Assembly (NCBI RefSeq): GCF_004346845.1
Contig: NZ_SMGI01000005.1
Coordinates: 62,001-126,000, forward strand
Direction: 5' to 3'
Length of the DNA: 64,000 nucleotides
Source of the DNA: Winogradskyella wandonensis
Lineage (GTDB): Bacteria; Bacteroidota; Bacteroidia; Flavobacteriales; Flavobacteriaceae
Part shown: positions 49,510 to 59,048 of the stretch, in pieces
How positions within the stretch are numbered: position 1 is the stretch's first letter
Layout of the letters: the number at the start of each line of letters is the position of its first letter
Position numbers and translations under genes: made by a program
The notes under the pieces: model-generated
Databases searched by the model: none
The model's input: the letters and a program-made list of their open reading frames with translations, nothing else
Told to the model about the DNA's origin: nothing

Positions 49510-50190
49510 ATGACAAGACAAGAGCATCTTAAATTCTGTAAAACCTGTACTAATCGAGAAATGGATATGAAAGTGGGCATAGTATGTAAACTAACTAATA
49601 GCATAGCCGATTTCGAAGATGAATGCAAAGATTATACTATTGATAATGATGCCGTAGCAAGTATAAATAATGAAGACACTTTGGAGCATACCGAGGTGTT
49701 AGGTAAGATTTCTAACGAACATTTAGAAAAATTTAGAGCAGAACAAAACTTAAAGGCGGGCATATTTGCCAGTATTTTAGTCGGAGTCATTGCAGCATTA
49801 GGATGGGCAGCGATAACCGTAATGACAGAGTTACAAATAGGTATAGTAGCTATTGCTATTGGTGCTGCTGTTGGATTAACAATGCGTTTTATCGGTAAAG
49901 GTATAGACCAAGTTTTTGGAATTTCTGGAGCCATTATAGCATTATTAAGCTGTGTCCTAGGAAACTTTTTAAGCATTCTCGGATTCATAGCTAATCAATA
50001 CGAGTTAGGATACTTAGAAACATTATTATCGTTCGACTACTCAATGACGTTTGCTATAATGAGTGAAACTGCAAGCCCTATGGACTTAGTTTTTTACGCT
50101 ATTGCAGGATACGAAGGGTATAAATTTTCATTTAGAGCCTTTACCGAAAGAGATATTCATGATTTAGCGCATAAAGACTCTAACCGTTAA
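49510..50190 (+). CDS. zinc-ribbon-like/membrane protein, unknown function
   Basis: 226 residues from the ATG at 49510; a longer frame to 49402 overlaps corA and has only a hydrophobic lead, so it is less likely. The first 40 residues hold four cysteines (FCKTCTNREMDMKVGIVCKL ... DECKDY) in a CxxC-x13-C-x14-C pattern, probably a small zinc site. Then a hydrophilic linker and three to four helices from about residue 85 follow. The pattern is a cytoplasmic zinc-binding head on a membrane domain. No family name is known to me. Confidence 0.6.
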   Translation: MTRQEHLKFCKTCTNREMDMKVGIVCKLTNSIADFEDECKDYTIDNDAVASINNEDTLEHTEVLGKISNEHLEKFRAEQNLKAGIFASILVGVIAALGWAAITVMTELQIGIVAIAIGAAVGLTMRFIGKGIDQVFGISGAIIALLSCVLGNFLSILGFIANQYELGYLETLLSFDYSMTFAIMSETASPMDLVFYAIAGYEGYKFSFRAFTERDIHDLAHKDSNR

Positions 50191-50228
50191 ATAAATCTAA
50201 AATCCCACATACAGCATAGTAACTTTTT

Positions 50229-50236
50229 TACCTTTG
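50229..50236 (+). promoter_or_regulatory. -7 promoter element for the PIG-L/symporter operon
   Basis: TACCTTTG, a perfect TAnnTTTG, 22 bp before the ATG at 50259. Confidence 0.45.
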
Positions 50237-50258
50237 AGAAGCAACTAACTGAAAAACT

Positions 50259-52784
50259 ATGCATCGCATAAAACAAGGTATTCTATTACTTTTCGTTTTT
50301 ACATTCTCTGTAAATGCGCAACAACCAAAAAAACTAAATTCATCAGAAATTTACGAAGCAATTCAGAAGCTAAACGTTTTAGCTTCGGTGCTTTACGTGG
50401 CAGCACATCCTGATGACGAAAATACGAGGCTCATATCGTATATGTCCAATCATGTAAAAGCCCGCACTGCTTACTTATCCTTAACGCGAGGCGATGGTGG
50501 ACAAAATTTAATAGGACCAGAACTACGAGAATTATTAGGTATTATGCGTACCCAAGAATTACTTGCCGCTAGACGTGTTGATGGTGGTGAGCAACGCTTT
50601 ACACGAGCTAATGATTTTGGGTATTCTAAACACCCTGATGAAACATTAAGTATTTGGAATAAAGACGAGGTTCTAGCCGATGTTGTATGGAATATAAGAC
50701 AGTTTAAACCAGACATTATCATCAATCGTTTTGACCATAGAACGCCAGGTCGTACACACGGCCATCACACAAGTTCTGCAATGCTTAGTTTAGAAGCGTT
50801 CGATTTGGTTGGTGATGCTACAAAATATCCTGCTCAACTAAAATATGTAGATACATGGCAACCTCAGCGCATATTCTTTAATACGTCCTGGTGGTTTTAC
50901 GGTAGTCAAGAAAAATTTGAAGAAGCGGACAAAAGCAATATGGCCAGCTTTGATATAGGTGTTTATTACCCATTAAAAGGTTTATCTAATAACGAGGTAG
51001 CTTCCATTGCGAGTAGCCAGCATTTGTGTCAAGGCTTTGGGCGTTTATCCACACGTGGAACGCAACAAGAATACATTGAATTGCTAAAAGGTGAGTCTTT
51101 AAATAGTACAAACAATCCGTTTGAAGGCATAGACATCTCTTGGAATAGAATTGAAGGCGGTAAGGCTATTGGTGAACTTCTAAAGACGGTAGAAAACAAT
51201 TTCAATTTTGCAAATCCATCAGTGCATATTCCTGATTTGCTTAGAGCTTATCAACTGCTTCAAACTATAAAAAATGAACACTGGAAACAAATAAAAACTG
51301 AAGAACTAAAAACCATTATTCAGGCATGTGCCGGACTATATTTAGAAGTTTCTGCAAATAGTCCTTCGGCTACTAAAAATGAAGCAGTAAAACTTCAAAT
51401 TGAAGCCTTAAACCGCAGTGCTATTAATATAGAATTAGACTCTTACAAGATGACTTCTATAGATAATACCATTTCAAAAAATATTCAGCTTTTACCAAAC
51501 CAACGCATTAATATAGAAGAAGGCATAACCATCCCTAGTACTATAAACTACACCAACGCCTACTGGTTAAACGAGAAAGGGAGCTTAGGCATGTACAAGG
51601 TTAACGACCAAGCCCTAATTGGTAAACCAGAAACGCCTAGAGCTATAAATATGACATTTAATTTAAATATCGAAGGCGTTATAATTCCATTTACAAAACC
51701 TGTCGTTTACCGTTATTCAGAACCTGATAAAGGCGAATTGTATCGTCCGTTTGAGATTGTACCTCCAGTTTCTGCAAGCCTAAAGGATAAGGTATTTATT
51801 TTCGAGAATGACAAACAGCGAGATATCGAAGTAAGTGTTAAAGCAGGTAGAAATAATATAGATGGTTATGTTCAGCTTGCGTATCCTAACGATTGGAACG
51901 TCTATCCAGAAAAACAGAAAGTAACGATTAAAAATAAAGGTGATGAGCAAACTTTGGTGTTCACAGTAATCCCACCTAAAAATCAGAGCGAAGGCTTAAT
52001 TTCTCCGATGGTTAATATAGATGGCGAATTCTACACAAGAGAGCTCGTAGAGATAGACTACAGCCACATTCCCTACCAGACCGTTTATTTACCTAGTGAG
52101 AGTAAGTTAGTGCGTTTAAATATTCAGAAAAAAGGCAATAACATTGGTTACATAGAAGGCGCAGGTGACGTTGTTCCAGAGAGTCTTAGACAAATTGGCT
52201 ATAACGTAACCATCATACAGCCAGAACAAATTAATTCTGACAATTTAAAAGATTTTGATGCTATAGTTGTTGGTATTAGAGCTTACAATATTTTGGATGA
52301 CTTAAAGTTTAAGCAAAAATACCTGCTGGATTATGTAAAAGAAGGCGGAAATCTAGTTGTGCAATACAATACAAGCAGACGTCTCAAAGTCGACGATTTA
52401 GCACCTTACGAATTACATCTATCTCGAGATAGAGTGACAGATGAAAATGCCGAAGTTAGAATTCTTGAGCCTAATCATCCGCTTCTAAACTTTCCAAATA
52501 AAATCACAGAAAAAGATTTTGAAGGTTGGGTACAAGAGCGCGGCTTATATTTCCCCAACAAATGGGCAAAAGAGTTTACACCTATATTATCTGCAAATGA
52601 TAAAGGCGAATCGGCCAAAGACGGTGGTCTTTTAATAGCTAAATATGGTAAAGGCAACTATATTTATACAGGTTTAAGTTTCTTTAGAGAATTCCCTGCT
52701 GGTGTTTCAGGAGCCTATCGCCTATTTGCCAATATGCTTTCAGCTGGAAAAGAAGATATCCCAAACAAAAAATTAAACGACTAA
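50259..52784 (+). CDS. secreted PIG-L family deacetylase, large form
   Basis: 841 residues. Signal peptide, then a PIG-L/LmbE zinc deacetylase domain (about 40-290) with AHPDDENT (residues 49-56) and the DHRTPGRTHGHHTSS metal region. The middle (about 300-600) is beta-rich and includes NPSVHIPDLLRAYQLL. The C-terminal part (about 620-830) resembles a class I glutamine-amidotransferase-like or ThuA-like fold (DAIVVGIRAYNIL, GGNLVVQYNTS). It likely removes acetyl groups from amino sugars outside the cytoplasm. It is followed by a small protein and a sodium symporter, which suggests uptake of the product. Confidence 0.88.
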   Translation: MHRIKQGILLLFVFTFSVNAQQPKKLNSSEIYEAIQKLNVLASVLYVAAHPDDENTRLISYMSNHVKARTAYLSLTRGDGGQNLIGPELRELLGIMRTQELLAARRVDGGEQRFTRANDFGYSKHPDETLSIWNKDEVLADVVWNIRQFKPDIIINRFDHRTPGRTHGHHTSSAMLSLEAFDLVGDATKYPAQLKYVDTWQPQRIFFNTSWWFYGSQEKFEEADKSNMASFDIGVYYPLKGLSNNEVASIASSQHLCQGFGRLSTRGTQQEYIELLKGESLNSTNNPFEGIDISWNRIEGGKAIGELLKTVENNFNFANPSVHIPDLLRAYQLLQTIKNEHWKQIKTEELKTIIQACAGLYLEVSANSPSATKNEAVKLQIEALNRSAINIELDSYKMTSIDNTISKNIQLLPNQRINIEEGITIPSTINYTNAYWLNEKGSLGMYKVNDQALIGKPETPRAINMTFNLNIEGVIIPFTKPVVYRYSEPDKGELYRPFEIVPPVSASLKDKVFIFENDKQRDIEVSVKAGRNNIDGYVQLAYPNDWNVYPEKQKVTIKNKGDEQTLVFTVIPPKNQSEGLISPMVNIDGEFYTRELVEIDYSHIPYQTVYLPSESKLVRLNIQKKGNNIGYIEGAGDVVPESLRQIGYNVTIIQPEQINSDNLKDFDAIVVGIRAYNILDDLKFKQKYLLDYVKEGGNLVVQYNTSRRLKVDDLAPYELHLSRDRVTDENAEVRILEPNHPLLNFPNKITEKDFEGWVQERGLYFPNKWAKEFTPILSANDKGESAKDGGLLIAKYGKGNYIYTGLSFFREFPAGVSGAYRLFANMLSAGKEDIPNKKLND

Positions 52785-52787
52785 ATC

Positions 52788-52898
52788 ATGGATAAACAAA
52801 CACACGAAAAACAGCCATGGTTAAAGTCATACACTTTAGTTCTAGTGGCAAACTTAATTTATATCATTCTATTTTATTTTATAACTCAAGCATTTTAG
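52788..52898 (+). CDS. 36-residue single-helix protein before a sodium symporter
   Basis: 36 residues: a polar start (MDKQTHEKQPWLKSY) and one helix (TLVLVANLIYIILFYFI). It starts 3 bp after the PIG-L stop and ends 1 bp before the symporter ATG, so it is translationally coupled to the transporter. Short proteins of this kind precede SSS-family symporters in several bacteria and are thought to be accessory subunits; no function is proven here. Confidence 0.65.
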   Translation: MDKQTHEKQPWLKSYTLVLVANLIYIILFYFITQAF

Positions 52899-52899
52899 C

Positions 52900-54696
52900 A
52901 TGGTATTAAGTTGGATAGATTGGACGGTACTTTCAGCAACACTTTTAACCATCGTGGGTTATGGTACTTGGGTTACAAGACATAATAAAAGCGCACAAGA
53001 TTACATAAAAGGCGGAAACACAACACGTTGGTGGACAATAGGTTTGTCCGTTATGGCCACTCAAGCTAGCGCCATTACCTTTTTGTCTACAACAGGACAG
53101 GCGTTTTCTGATGGTATGGGCTTTGTACAATTCTATTTTGGCTTACCAATAGCCATGGTTATTATTTGTGCTGTTTTTATACCATTATATCATCGCTTAA
53201 AAGTGTATACAGCTTACGAATTCTTAGAAAATCGTTTCGATTTAAAAACCCGTAGTCTTACTGCTATTTTATTTTTAATTCAGCGCGGATTAGCAGCAGG
53301 AATTACCATTTTTGCTCCGGCTATTATTCTTTCAATTGTATTAGGAATAAACATTATTTATCTTAACGTTATCATTGGTTTTCTAGTAATTATATACACA
53401 GTTTCTGGTGGTACAAAGGCAGTAACTGTAACACAAAAGCAACAAATGTTTGTGATTTTTGCTGGAATGTTAGCTGCATTATTTATCACTTTAAATTTAA
53501 TTCCTGACGAGGTATCCTTTACGGATGCTTTGGAGATTGCTGGTTCAAGTGGTCGTATGGAAGTTTTGGACTTTTCGTTCGATTTAGAAAATAGATATAC
53601 CGTTTGGTCTGGACTTATAGGCGGAACATTTTTAGCACTCTCTTACTTCGGAACTGACCAAAGTCAAGTACAACGCTACTTGTCTGGGAAAAGCATGAAA
53701 CAAATGCAAATGGGACTTATCTTTAATGGTCTTCTAAAAGTTCCAATGCAATTTTTTATACTACTCGTTGGAGTTATGGTATTTGTATTTTATCAATTTA
53801 ACCCAGCGCCATTAAATTTTATTGACGCATCAACCGAGACTGTGTTAGCTTCAGAATATGGCGACGAATACAGAACGCTTCAGAAAAAACAAAATATCCT
53901 TTTTAATGAGAAAAAAGCACTAAGCCTTTTAATGGCTAAAGAGAATAATGAGAGTTTAAAAACACAAGCTTATAGGTTAGATAGCATAGAAAAAGCATAT
54001 CGATTAGAGTCTAAATTCTTAATAAAAAAAGCTATTGACTCTGATTATACAATAGCATACAACAATTTGAAGTCGGAGGTTGATAAACTCTCTGCAAACC
54101 CTAAAAGTGAAGATTACATAGCAAAATCCGAAGAATTAGATACTTTGTATAAGTCTTCAGCAAAAGACACCCAAACAAATGATAGGGATTACATGTTTAT
54201 CCGATTTATACTTAACCATTTACCCGTTGGACTCATTGGCCTGTTACTTGCGGTAATTCTGTCTGCCGCCATGTCTTCGACTGCTTCTGAGATAAATGCA
54301 TTGGCTACAATTACATCAATAGATTTATACGGCAGAAACGTTAAAGGCGAAAAAGACGAAGCACACATGGTTAAAGTCACTAAATTATTTACATTGGCTT
54401 GGGGCATCGTAGCAATAATTATTGCCTGCTTTGCTAATTTGGCAGAGAATCTTATTCAGCTAGTAAATATTATTGGTTCTATTTTCTATGGAAATGTGCT
54501 AGGCATATTCTTATTGGCCTTTTTCTTTAAACATATAAAAGGGAATGCCGTTTTTACCGGAGCTCTTATTACTCAGGTAATCATAATTATTGGTTGGTGG
54601 TACGATTGGATGCCTTACTTATGGCTCAATTTATTTGGTTGCGTATTGGTTATTCTTATTGCCAATATGCTTCAATTATTAAGAAATAAAGACTAA
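52900..54696 (+). CDS. sodium:solute symporter (SSS family)
   Basis: 598 residues with about 13 helices. Family stretches: GYGTWVTRHNKSAQDYIKGGNTTRWWTIGLSVMATQASAITFLS and SYFGTDQSQVQRYLSGKS (SSS family), then AVILSAAMSSTASEINALATITSIDLY. A soluble insert of about 120 residues (about 310-430, charged and likely coiled coil) sits between two helices where most relatives have a short loop. The substrate is unknown; an amino sugar or polyol fits the deacetylase neighbour. A strong terminator follows. Confidence 0.9.
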   Translation: MVLSWIDWTVLSATLLTIVGYGTWVTRHNKSAQDYIKGGNTTRWWTIGLSVMATQASAITFLSTTGQAFSDGMGFVQFYFGLPIAMVIICAVFIPLYHRLKVYTAYEFLENRFDLKTRSLTAILFLIQRGLAAGITIFAPAIILSIVLGINIIYLNVIIGFLVIIYTVSGGTKAVTVTQKQQMFVIFAGMLAALFITLNLIPDEVSFTDALEIAGSSGRMEVLDFSFDLENRYTVWSGLIGGTFLALSYFGTDQSQVQRYLSGKSMKQMQMGLIFNGLLKVPMQFFILLVGVMVFVFYQFNPAPLNFIDASTETVLASEYGDEYRTLQKKQNILFNEKKALSLLMAKENNESLKTQAYRLDSIEKAYRLESKFLIKKAIDSDYTIAYNNLKSEVDKLSANPKSEDYIAKSEELDTLYKSSAKDTQTNDRDYMFIRFILNHLPVGLIGLLLAVILSAAMSSTASEINALATITSIDLYGRNVKGEKDEAHMVKVTKLFTLAWGIVAIIIACFANLAENLIQLVNIIGSIFYGNVLGIFLLAFFFKHIKGNAVFTGALITQVIIIIGWWYDWMPYLWLNLFGCVLVILIANMLQLLRNKD

Positions 54697-54708
54697 AAAA
54701 TCAAAACA

Positions 54709-54754
54709 AAAAAGCGACTGGTCACTGAGATTCTCGAAGTGCAGTCGCTTTTTT
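54709..54754. terminator. bidirectional terminator between symporter and DUF2911 genes
   Basis: Stem AAAAGCGACTG / CAGTCGCTTTT with an inner CACT/AGTG pair and A/T runs on both sides. It serves the two convergent genes. Confidence 0.9.
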
Positions 54755-54773
54755 GTTTTAATAGCACTGTAAA

Positions 54774-55622
54774 TTACATTGCGCCCCATTCTTTTAATGA
54801 GTCTTTATTCATTTTTACGTATCCAGCATTACCAGATGCCTCAGCATCAGCAAGTGAAGCTTTTGCAGCTTTTATAGCTCCAGCTTTATCGCCAGCTGCA
54901 GCATAAATCAATGATTTTTGTCTTAAATGCCAGAAACGTGGCTTTTCAATCATACTTAAAGCTTTGTCCATCCATTCTTTGGCTTTATTTATGTCTTTTC
55001 CTGCGTTCATGTAGTACACAGCCGAAGCATATAAATCATTTGCAGATGGGCCATTCATTACTCTATCAATTGCAGCGCTAACCGTTTTATCTGTTGGTAC
55101 TGTAAAAGGTATACCTGCATAAGATTTCTCCCAAATTAACTCAAGCGTTCCTCCATTGTCAGTAATGTTGTTAATATCAATAGCAAATGTTTCTACATTA
55201 AAAGGAATTTCCTCAACATCAACCTTTGCTGTTGCTACGACCTTGCTATCGTCCCATTTTTGTGGTGCTCCCCAGTTTTCAGTATCGCTATATAACATAA
55301 CATCCCATTGCTTTGCAGAATTAAGCTTTGTAAAGATGGCATACGTTCCTGCTTTAACATCTTGTCCAGCGAAAGTAACATCGTCACTAAATGTTATGGT
55401 AGTATTCTTATTAGCACCTGTACGCCAAATAGAGCCCCATGGCTCTAACTCTCCAAATATTGTTCTTCCTTTTACTCCAGGTCTTGAATATTCTATAGTA
55501 ATATCAGTTAACCCCACCTTTTGTTCCAATTTTGCACTTGGACTTGGCTGTGGTGTTTCAATCTGTGCATTGACACTAAACATTAGTGCTAGGGCAAATG
55601 CAAATAATACGATTTTTTTCAT
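54774..55622 (-). CDS. secreted DUF2911 protein
   Basis: 282 residues. Signal peptide KKIVLFAFALALMFSVNAQ. DUF2911 core: EYSRPGVKGRTIFGELEPWGSIWRTGANKNTTITFSDDV, then AGTYAIFTKLN and ELIWEKSYAGIPFTV. The C-terminal 90 residues add tetratricopeptide-like helices with AKEWMDKALSMIEKPRFWHLRQKSLIYAAAGDK. Beta-sandwich periplasmic protein of unknown role, common in flavobacteria. Confidence 0.85.
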   Translation of the reverse strand: MKKIVLFAFALALMFSVNAQIETPQPSPSAKLEQKVGLTDITIEYSRPGVKGRTIFGELEPWGSIWRTGANKNTTITFSDDVTFAGQDVKAGTYAIFTKLNSAKQWDVMLYSDTENWGAPQKWDDSKVVATAKVDVEEIPFNVETFAIDINNITDNGGTLELIWEKSYAGIPFTVPTDKTVSAAIDRVMNGPSANDLYASAVYYMNAGKDINKAKEWMDKALSMIEKPRFWHLRQKSLIYAAAGDKAGAIKAAKASLADAEASGNAGYVKMNKDSLKEWGAM

Positions 55623-55751
55623 TTTAATATGGTGTTAGTGTTTAATTTTTCACCGTAAAATTACGACTTCAATACTCCTACTAATGTTAAGAAAGACTTA
55701 AAATAGGTACCTATAATAATTACCAATTCTGTCCTTTTTTAAAGATAAATC

Positions 55752-55786
55752 TTGTTTAGAAAAATACTTAATCGTAATATTGCAAT
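55752..55786 (+). promoter_or_regulatory. ars operon promoter and possible ArsR operator
   Basis: TTG (55752-55754), 20 bp, TAATATTG (55775-55782; seven of eight to TAnnTTTG). A palindrome ATTGCAAT (55779-55786) overlaps the -7 element and is a plausible ArsR binding half-site core. ArsR starts at 55806. Confidence 0.4.
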
Positions 55787-55805
55787 AAACAAATAAAGTA
55801 GCCAT

Positions 55806-56135
55806 ATGGGACTTGTCAGATCTGAAATATTTACAGACCAACAAAACAAGATTTCGCTTTTAGCAAAAGCATTTGCGCATCCGGCAAGAGTCGCCATTTT
55901 ACAACATATTTTTAACACAGACACTTGTATATGTGGTGATTTAGTTGATGAAATCGGTTTGGCGCAATCCACTATTTCTCAACATCTCAAGGAATTAAAA
56001 ACTATTGGATTAATCAAAGGTAACATCGAAGGCACTAGCGTGTGCTATTGCATAGATAAAGAACAATGGACTGAAATGAAATCTATCATAAATCAGTTTT
56101 TGAATCAAGACATAACGAATACTAATTGCTGTTAA
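55806..56135 (+). CDS. arsR: ArsR-family metalloregulator
   Basis: 109 residues. A winged helix-turn-helix with LAKAFAHPARVAILQHIFNTDTCICGDLV (the C-x-C metal-sensing alpha3 motif of ArsR/SmtB) and the recognition helix IGLAQSTISQHLKELKTIGL. A vicinal cysteine pair at the C-terminus (NTNCC) may add another arsenic or metal site. It represses the operon until arsenite binds. Starts the four-gene ars unit with a gap of 1 bp to the next gene. Confidence 0.9.
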   Translation: MGLVRSEIFTDQQNKISLLAKAFAHPARVAILQHIFNTDTCICGDLVDEIGLAQSTISQHLKELKTIGLIKGNIEGTSVCYCIDKEQWTEMKSIINQFLNQDITNTNCC

Positions 56136-56136
56136 A

Positions 56137-56610
56137 ATGACACTTTCAGAAATAAAAAAACACCTCGAAACGCTTGAAACGATTGAATTCAAACTCCCAA
56201 ATGGCGAGTTAGTGCCTAGTCATTTTCATGTCACAGAAGTAGGGAAAATTTCAAAAACTTTTATAGACTGTGGTGGAACACTGCGTCAAGAAAGTGTGAT
56301 TAACTTTCAACTTTGGGAAGCTAACGATTACGACCATCGTTTGCACCCAGAAAAACTACTAAATATTATAACGCTTTCTGAAGAAAAATTAAAGTTAAGA
56401 GACGTAGATATCGAAGTCGAGTATCAATCGGACACCATCGGAAAATACGGATTAGGCTTTGATGGCAAAAGCTTTTTATTGACCTCTAAGCAAACCGATT
56501 GCTTAGCAAAAGATAATTGTGGAATACCAACCCTAAAACCTAAACTAAAACTTTCAGAATTACAAAATCAAGCAACATCTTGTTGTACACCAGATTCTGG
56601 TTGTTGTTAA
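56137..56610 (+). CDS. DUF6428 family protein of the arsenic operon
   Basis: 157 residues. The start TLSEIKKHLETLETIEFKLPNGELVPSHFHVTEVG and TFIDCGGTLRQESVINFQLWEANDYDHRL are characteristic of the family, which lies in arsenic operons of Bacteroidota. The C-terminus is cysteine-rich (TSCCTPDSGCC), suitable for binding thiophilic metal. It is tightly coupled to arsR (1 bp) and to the arsenate reductase (10 bp). Role unknown; an arsenite or metal chaperone is a guess. Confidence 0.75.
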   Translation: MTLSEIKKHLETLETIEFKLPNGELVPSHFHVTEVGKISKTFIDCGGTLRQESVINFQLWEANDYDHRLHPEKLLNIITLSEEKLKLRDVDIEVEYQSDTIGKYGLGFDGKSFLLTSKQTDCLAKDNCGIPTLKPKLKLSELQNQATSCCTPDSGCC

Positions 56611-56620
56611 AATCGAATAA

Positions 56621-57238
56621 ATGGATATGAACGAAAAATTAAATCATCTGATTGAAACTCTAGAGCCATCTACAATATCAGAAGAAAGAAAAGGTATACT
56701 TAATGAGCTAGTAGAATTCATTCAATCAAAAAAGGATAAAAATCTTCCAGTAAACCTTAATTTTATTTGTACACACAATTCGCGACGAAGTCACTTATCA
56801 CAGATTTGGGCACAAACCATGGCTTACAAATTCAATATAACTGAAGTGTTTTGTTATTCTGGAGGAACGGAAGCCACAGCGATGTTTCCCGTTGTTGGAG
56901 ATACACTTGTAAAACAAGGGTTTCAAATTAATAAAATATCAAACGAAAAAAATCCGGTTTATGCTGTAAAATACGCTGAAGACCGCCATCCTATCGTGTG
57001 TTTTTCAAAAACCTTTGATGCTGATTTTAATCCCAAAAACAGCTTTGCTGCAGTAATGACTTGCTCGCATGCCGACGAGAATTGTCCTTTTATTGCTGGT
57101 GCAGAACAACGTATTCCTGTGAGGTATGACGACCCAAAAGCGTATGATAATACACCGCTTCAACTTGAAAAATACGAAGAGCGTAGTCTTCAAATTGCTA
57201 CAGAAATGAAATATGTGTTCTCAAAAATCAAATCCTAA
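56621..57238 (+). CDS. arsC: low-molecular-weight phosphatase-type arsenate reductase
   Basis: 205 residues. After an N-terminal helical extension of about 45 residues comes the CX5R active-site loop CTHNSRRS (C50 to R56), then [13 protein letters not shown] and the acidic [17 protein letters not shown] near residue 165, which holds the general acid. This fold is shared by arsenate reductases of the thioredoxin-coupled type and by protein tyrosine phosphatases; the operon context favours arsenate. It is 1 bp before the ACR3 gene start. Confidence 0.85.
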   Translation: MDMNEKLNHLIETLEPSTISEERKGILNELVEFIQSKKDKNLPVNLNFICTHNSRRSHLSQIWAQTMAYKFNITEVFCYSGGTEATAMFPVVGDTLVKQGFQINKISNEKNPVYAVKYAEDRHPIVCFSKTFDADFNPKNSFAAVMTCSHADENCPFIAGAEQRIPVRYDDPKAYDNTPLQLEKYEERSLQIATEMKYVFSKIKS

Positions 57239-57239
57239 A

Positions 57240-58286
57240 ATGGCACAAAAAAAATTAAGTTTTCTTGATAAAAATCTAACACTTTGGATTTTTGCAGCGA
57301 TGCTAGTAGGCGTTGCAATTGGCTATTTTATACCCTCTTTTCCAGAAATCTTAAATACATTCAACAGCGGTACAACTAATATTCCTATTGCCATTGGTTT
57401 AATTTTAATGATGTATCCTCCTTTGGCTAAGGTCAATTATGCGTTGTTGCCAAAGGTTTTTAGAAATACAAAGATTCTTTCGATTTCTCTTATTCTTAAT
57501 TGGGTGATTGGTCCTGTATTAATGTTTGTTTTGGCCATAACATTTTTGAGAGACTACCCGGAATACATGGTAGGACTTATTTTAATTGGATTGGCACGCT
57601 GTATAGCCATGGTGTTGGTTTGGAATGATCTAGCCGAAGGAAATACCGAATATGGTGCTGGATTAGTTGCTTTAAATAGTGTTTTTCAAGTATTTGCTTA
57701 CAGTTTTTATGCATGGATTTTTATTACTATACTACCTCCATATTTTGGCTTTCAAGGTGCAATTGTAGATATTTCCATAGTAACGATTGCAGAAAGTGTT
57801 GCAATTTATTTAGGCATTCCGTTTGCATTAGGAATATTGAGTAGACTCATATTAGTTGAACTAAAAGGTGAAGATTGGTATAGGACCAAATTTATTCCAA
57901 CAATTTCTCCCTTAACTTTAATAGCGCTATTATTCACCATTGTAATCATGTTTTCATTAAAAGGTGAATTAATTGTTCAAATTCCTTTTGATGTTCTAAT
58001 TATTGCCATTCCTTTGCTCATCTATTTTGCGTTAATGTTTATAGTTGGCTTTTTTGTTACAAAAGCTATGGGAGCGGAATATGATAAAACGGCATCAGTA
58101 GCTTTTACCGCAGCAGGAAATAATTTTGAGTTGGCTATTGCCGTAGCTATTGCTGTTTTTGGGCTAAACTCTGGTCAGGCCTTTGCTGGAGTCATTGGTC
58201 CATTGGTCGAAGTACCTGCACTAATCTTATTAGTTCGTGTATCGTTTTGGCTGCGAAAAAGGTTTTATTTAGGAGATGTATCATAG
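57240..58286 (+). CDS. acr3: ACR3-family arsenite efflux permease
   Basis: 348 residues from the ATG at 57240; an earlier in-frame start would overlap arsC. Ten predicted helices. The conserved segment [19 protein letters not shown] contains the cysteine essential for arsenite transport in ACR3, and [18 protein letters not shown] is the second family motif. It exports arsenite from the cell, completing ArsR, DUF6428, arsenate reductase. A short hairpin ATAGAAT/ATTCTAT follows at 58283-58299. Confidence 0.93.
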   Translation: MAQKKLSFLDKNLTLWIFAAMLVGVAIGYFIPSFPEILNTFNSGTTNIPIAIGLILMMYPPLAKVNYALLPKVFRNTKILSISLILNWVIGPVLMFVLAITFLRDYPEYMVGLILIGLARCIAMVLVWNDLAEGNTEYGAGLVALNSVFQVFAYSFYAWIFITILPPYFGFQGAIVDISIVTIAESVAIYLGIPFALGILSRLILVELKGEDWYRTKFIPTISPLTLIALLFTIVIMFSLKGELIVQIPFDVLIIAIPLLIYFALMFIVGFFVTKAMGAEYDKTASVAFTAAGNNFELAIAVAIAVFGLNSGQAFAGVIGPLVEVPALILLVRVSFWLRKRFYLGDVS

Positions 58287-58311
58287 AATCTAATTCTATA
58301 AGTTAAATTTT

Positions 58312-58339
58312 GTTTAACTGTACATTAAAATAGTTAAAC
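58312..58339 (+). promoter_or_regulatory. candidate TetR operator
   Basis: Inverted repeat GTTTAACT / AGTTAAAC with 12-nt spacer, plus a third copy AGTTAAAT at 58301. It lies 7 bp before the -7-like TATCTTTA at 58346-58353 and 33 bp before the TetR start, so a bound dimer would block the promoter. Confidence 0.55.
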
Positions 58340-58371
58340 AAATAGTATCTTTACATTGTAAAATCAATACA

Positions 58372-59028
58372 ATGGCAAAGAAAAAATCAATCTCACAAAC
58401 AGACCTAATCACATTTTACATGGATTACGTGCTCATGCACGACCATAAACCAAAATCTGTCTATGCATTTGCTAAAGACAATAATTTTGAAGAGTCTAAA
58501 TTCTATGAGCATTTTGGGTCGTTTGAAGCTTTAGAACAATCTATTTTTAAAGTATTTTTCGATAATACACTCACTGCTTTAGAAAAAAGCGAAGACTATC
58601 AGTCTTTTGATGCGCGTAACAAACTACTTAGTTTTTACTACACCTTTTTTGAAAACTTAACAGCAAACAGAAGTTATGTGGTTCATGCTTTAGGAAACCA
58701 AAAAGAAGGTATGAAATCTTTAAAAGTACTTTCGCACTTAAAGAAAAGTTTTAATAACTACATAGAACGTCTTGGTATAAATACTATAGATTTAAAGCAA
58801 GAACAATTCGAAAAACTTCAAAATAGAGGTTTAAAGGAATCAGCATGGTTTCAATTATTAGTAACTATGAAATTCTGGTTAGATGACACCTCACCGTCTT
58901 TTGAAAAGACCGACATTTTTATAGAGAAATCTGTAAAAGCAAGTTTCGATTTAATAGATACAACACCACTTAAAAGCATTATTGACTTTGGCAAATTCTT
59001 GTTCAAAGAAAGAATGCATAACAACTAA
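58372..59028 (+). CDS. TetR-family transcriptional regulator
   Basis: 218 residues. The N-terminal helix-turn-helix reads SVYAFAKDNNFEESKFYEHFGSFEALEQSIFK, the TetR pattern in a diverged form. The C-terminal ligand domain is helical and resembles that of regulators found next to ABC1-kinase genes. No ligand is known. It heads the operon of ABC1 kinase, flavin reductase, SDR, DUF2256, cryptochrome and photolyase-like genes, and has an inverted repeat over its own promoter, so autorepression is likely. Confidence 0.8.
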   Translation: MAKKKSISQTDLITFYMDYVLMHDHKPKSVYAFAKDNNFEESKFYEHFGSFEALEQSIFKVFFDNTLTALEKSEDYQSFDARNKLLSFYYTFFENLTANRSYVVHALGNQKEGMKSLKVLSHLKKSFNNYIERLGINTIDLKQEQFEKLQNRGLKESAWFQLLVTMKFWLDDTSPSFEKTDIFIEKSVKASFDLIDTTPLKSIIDFGKFLFKERMHNN

Positions 59029-59048
59029 TACTGATACCTTCAGCATAA

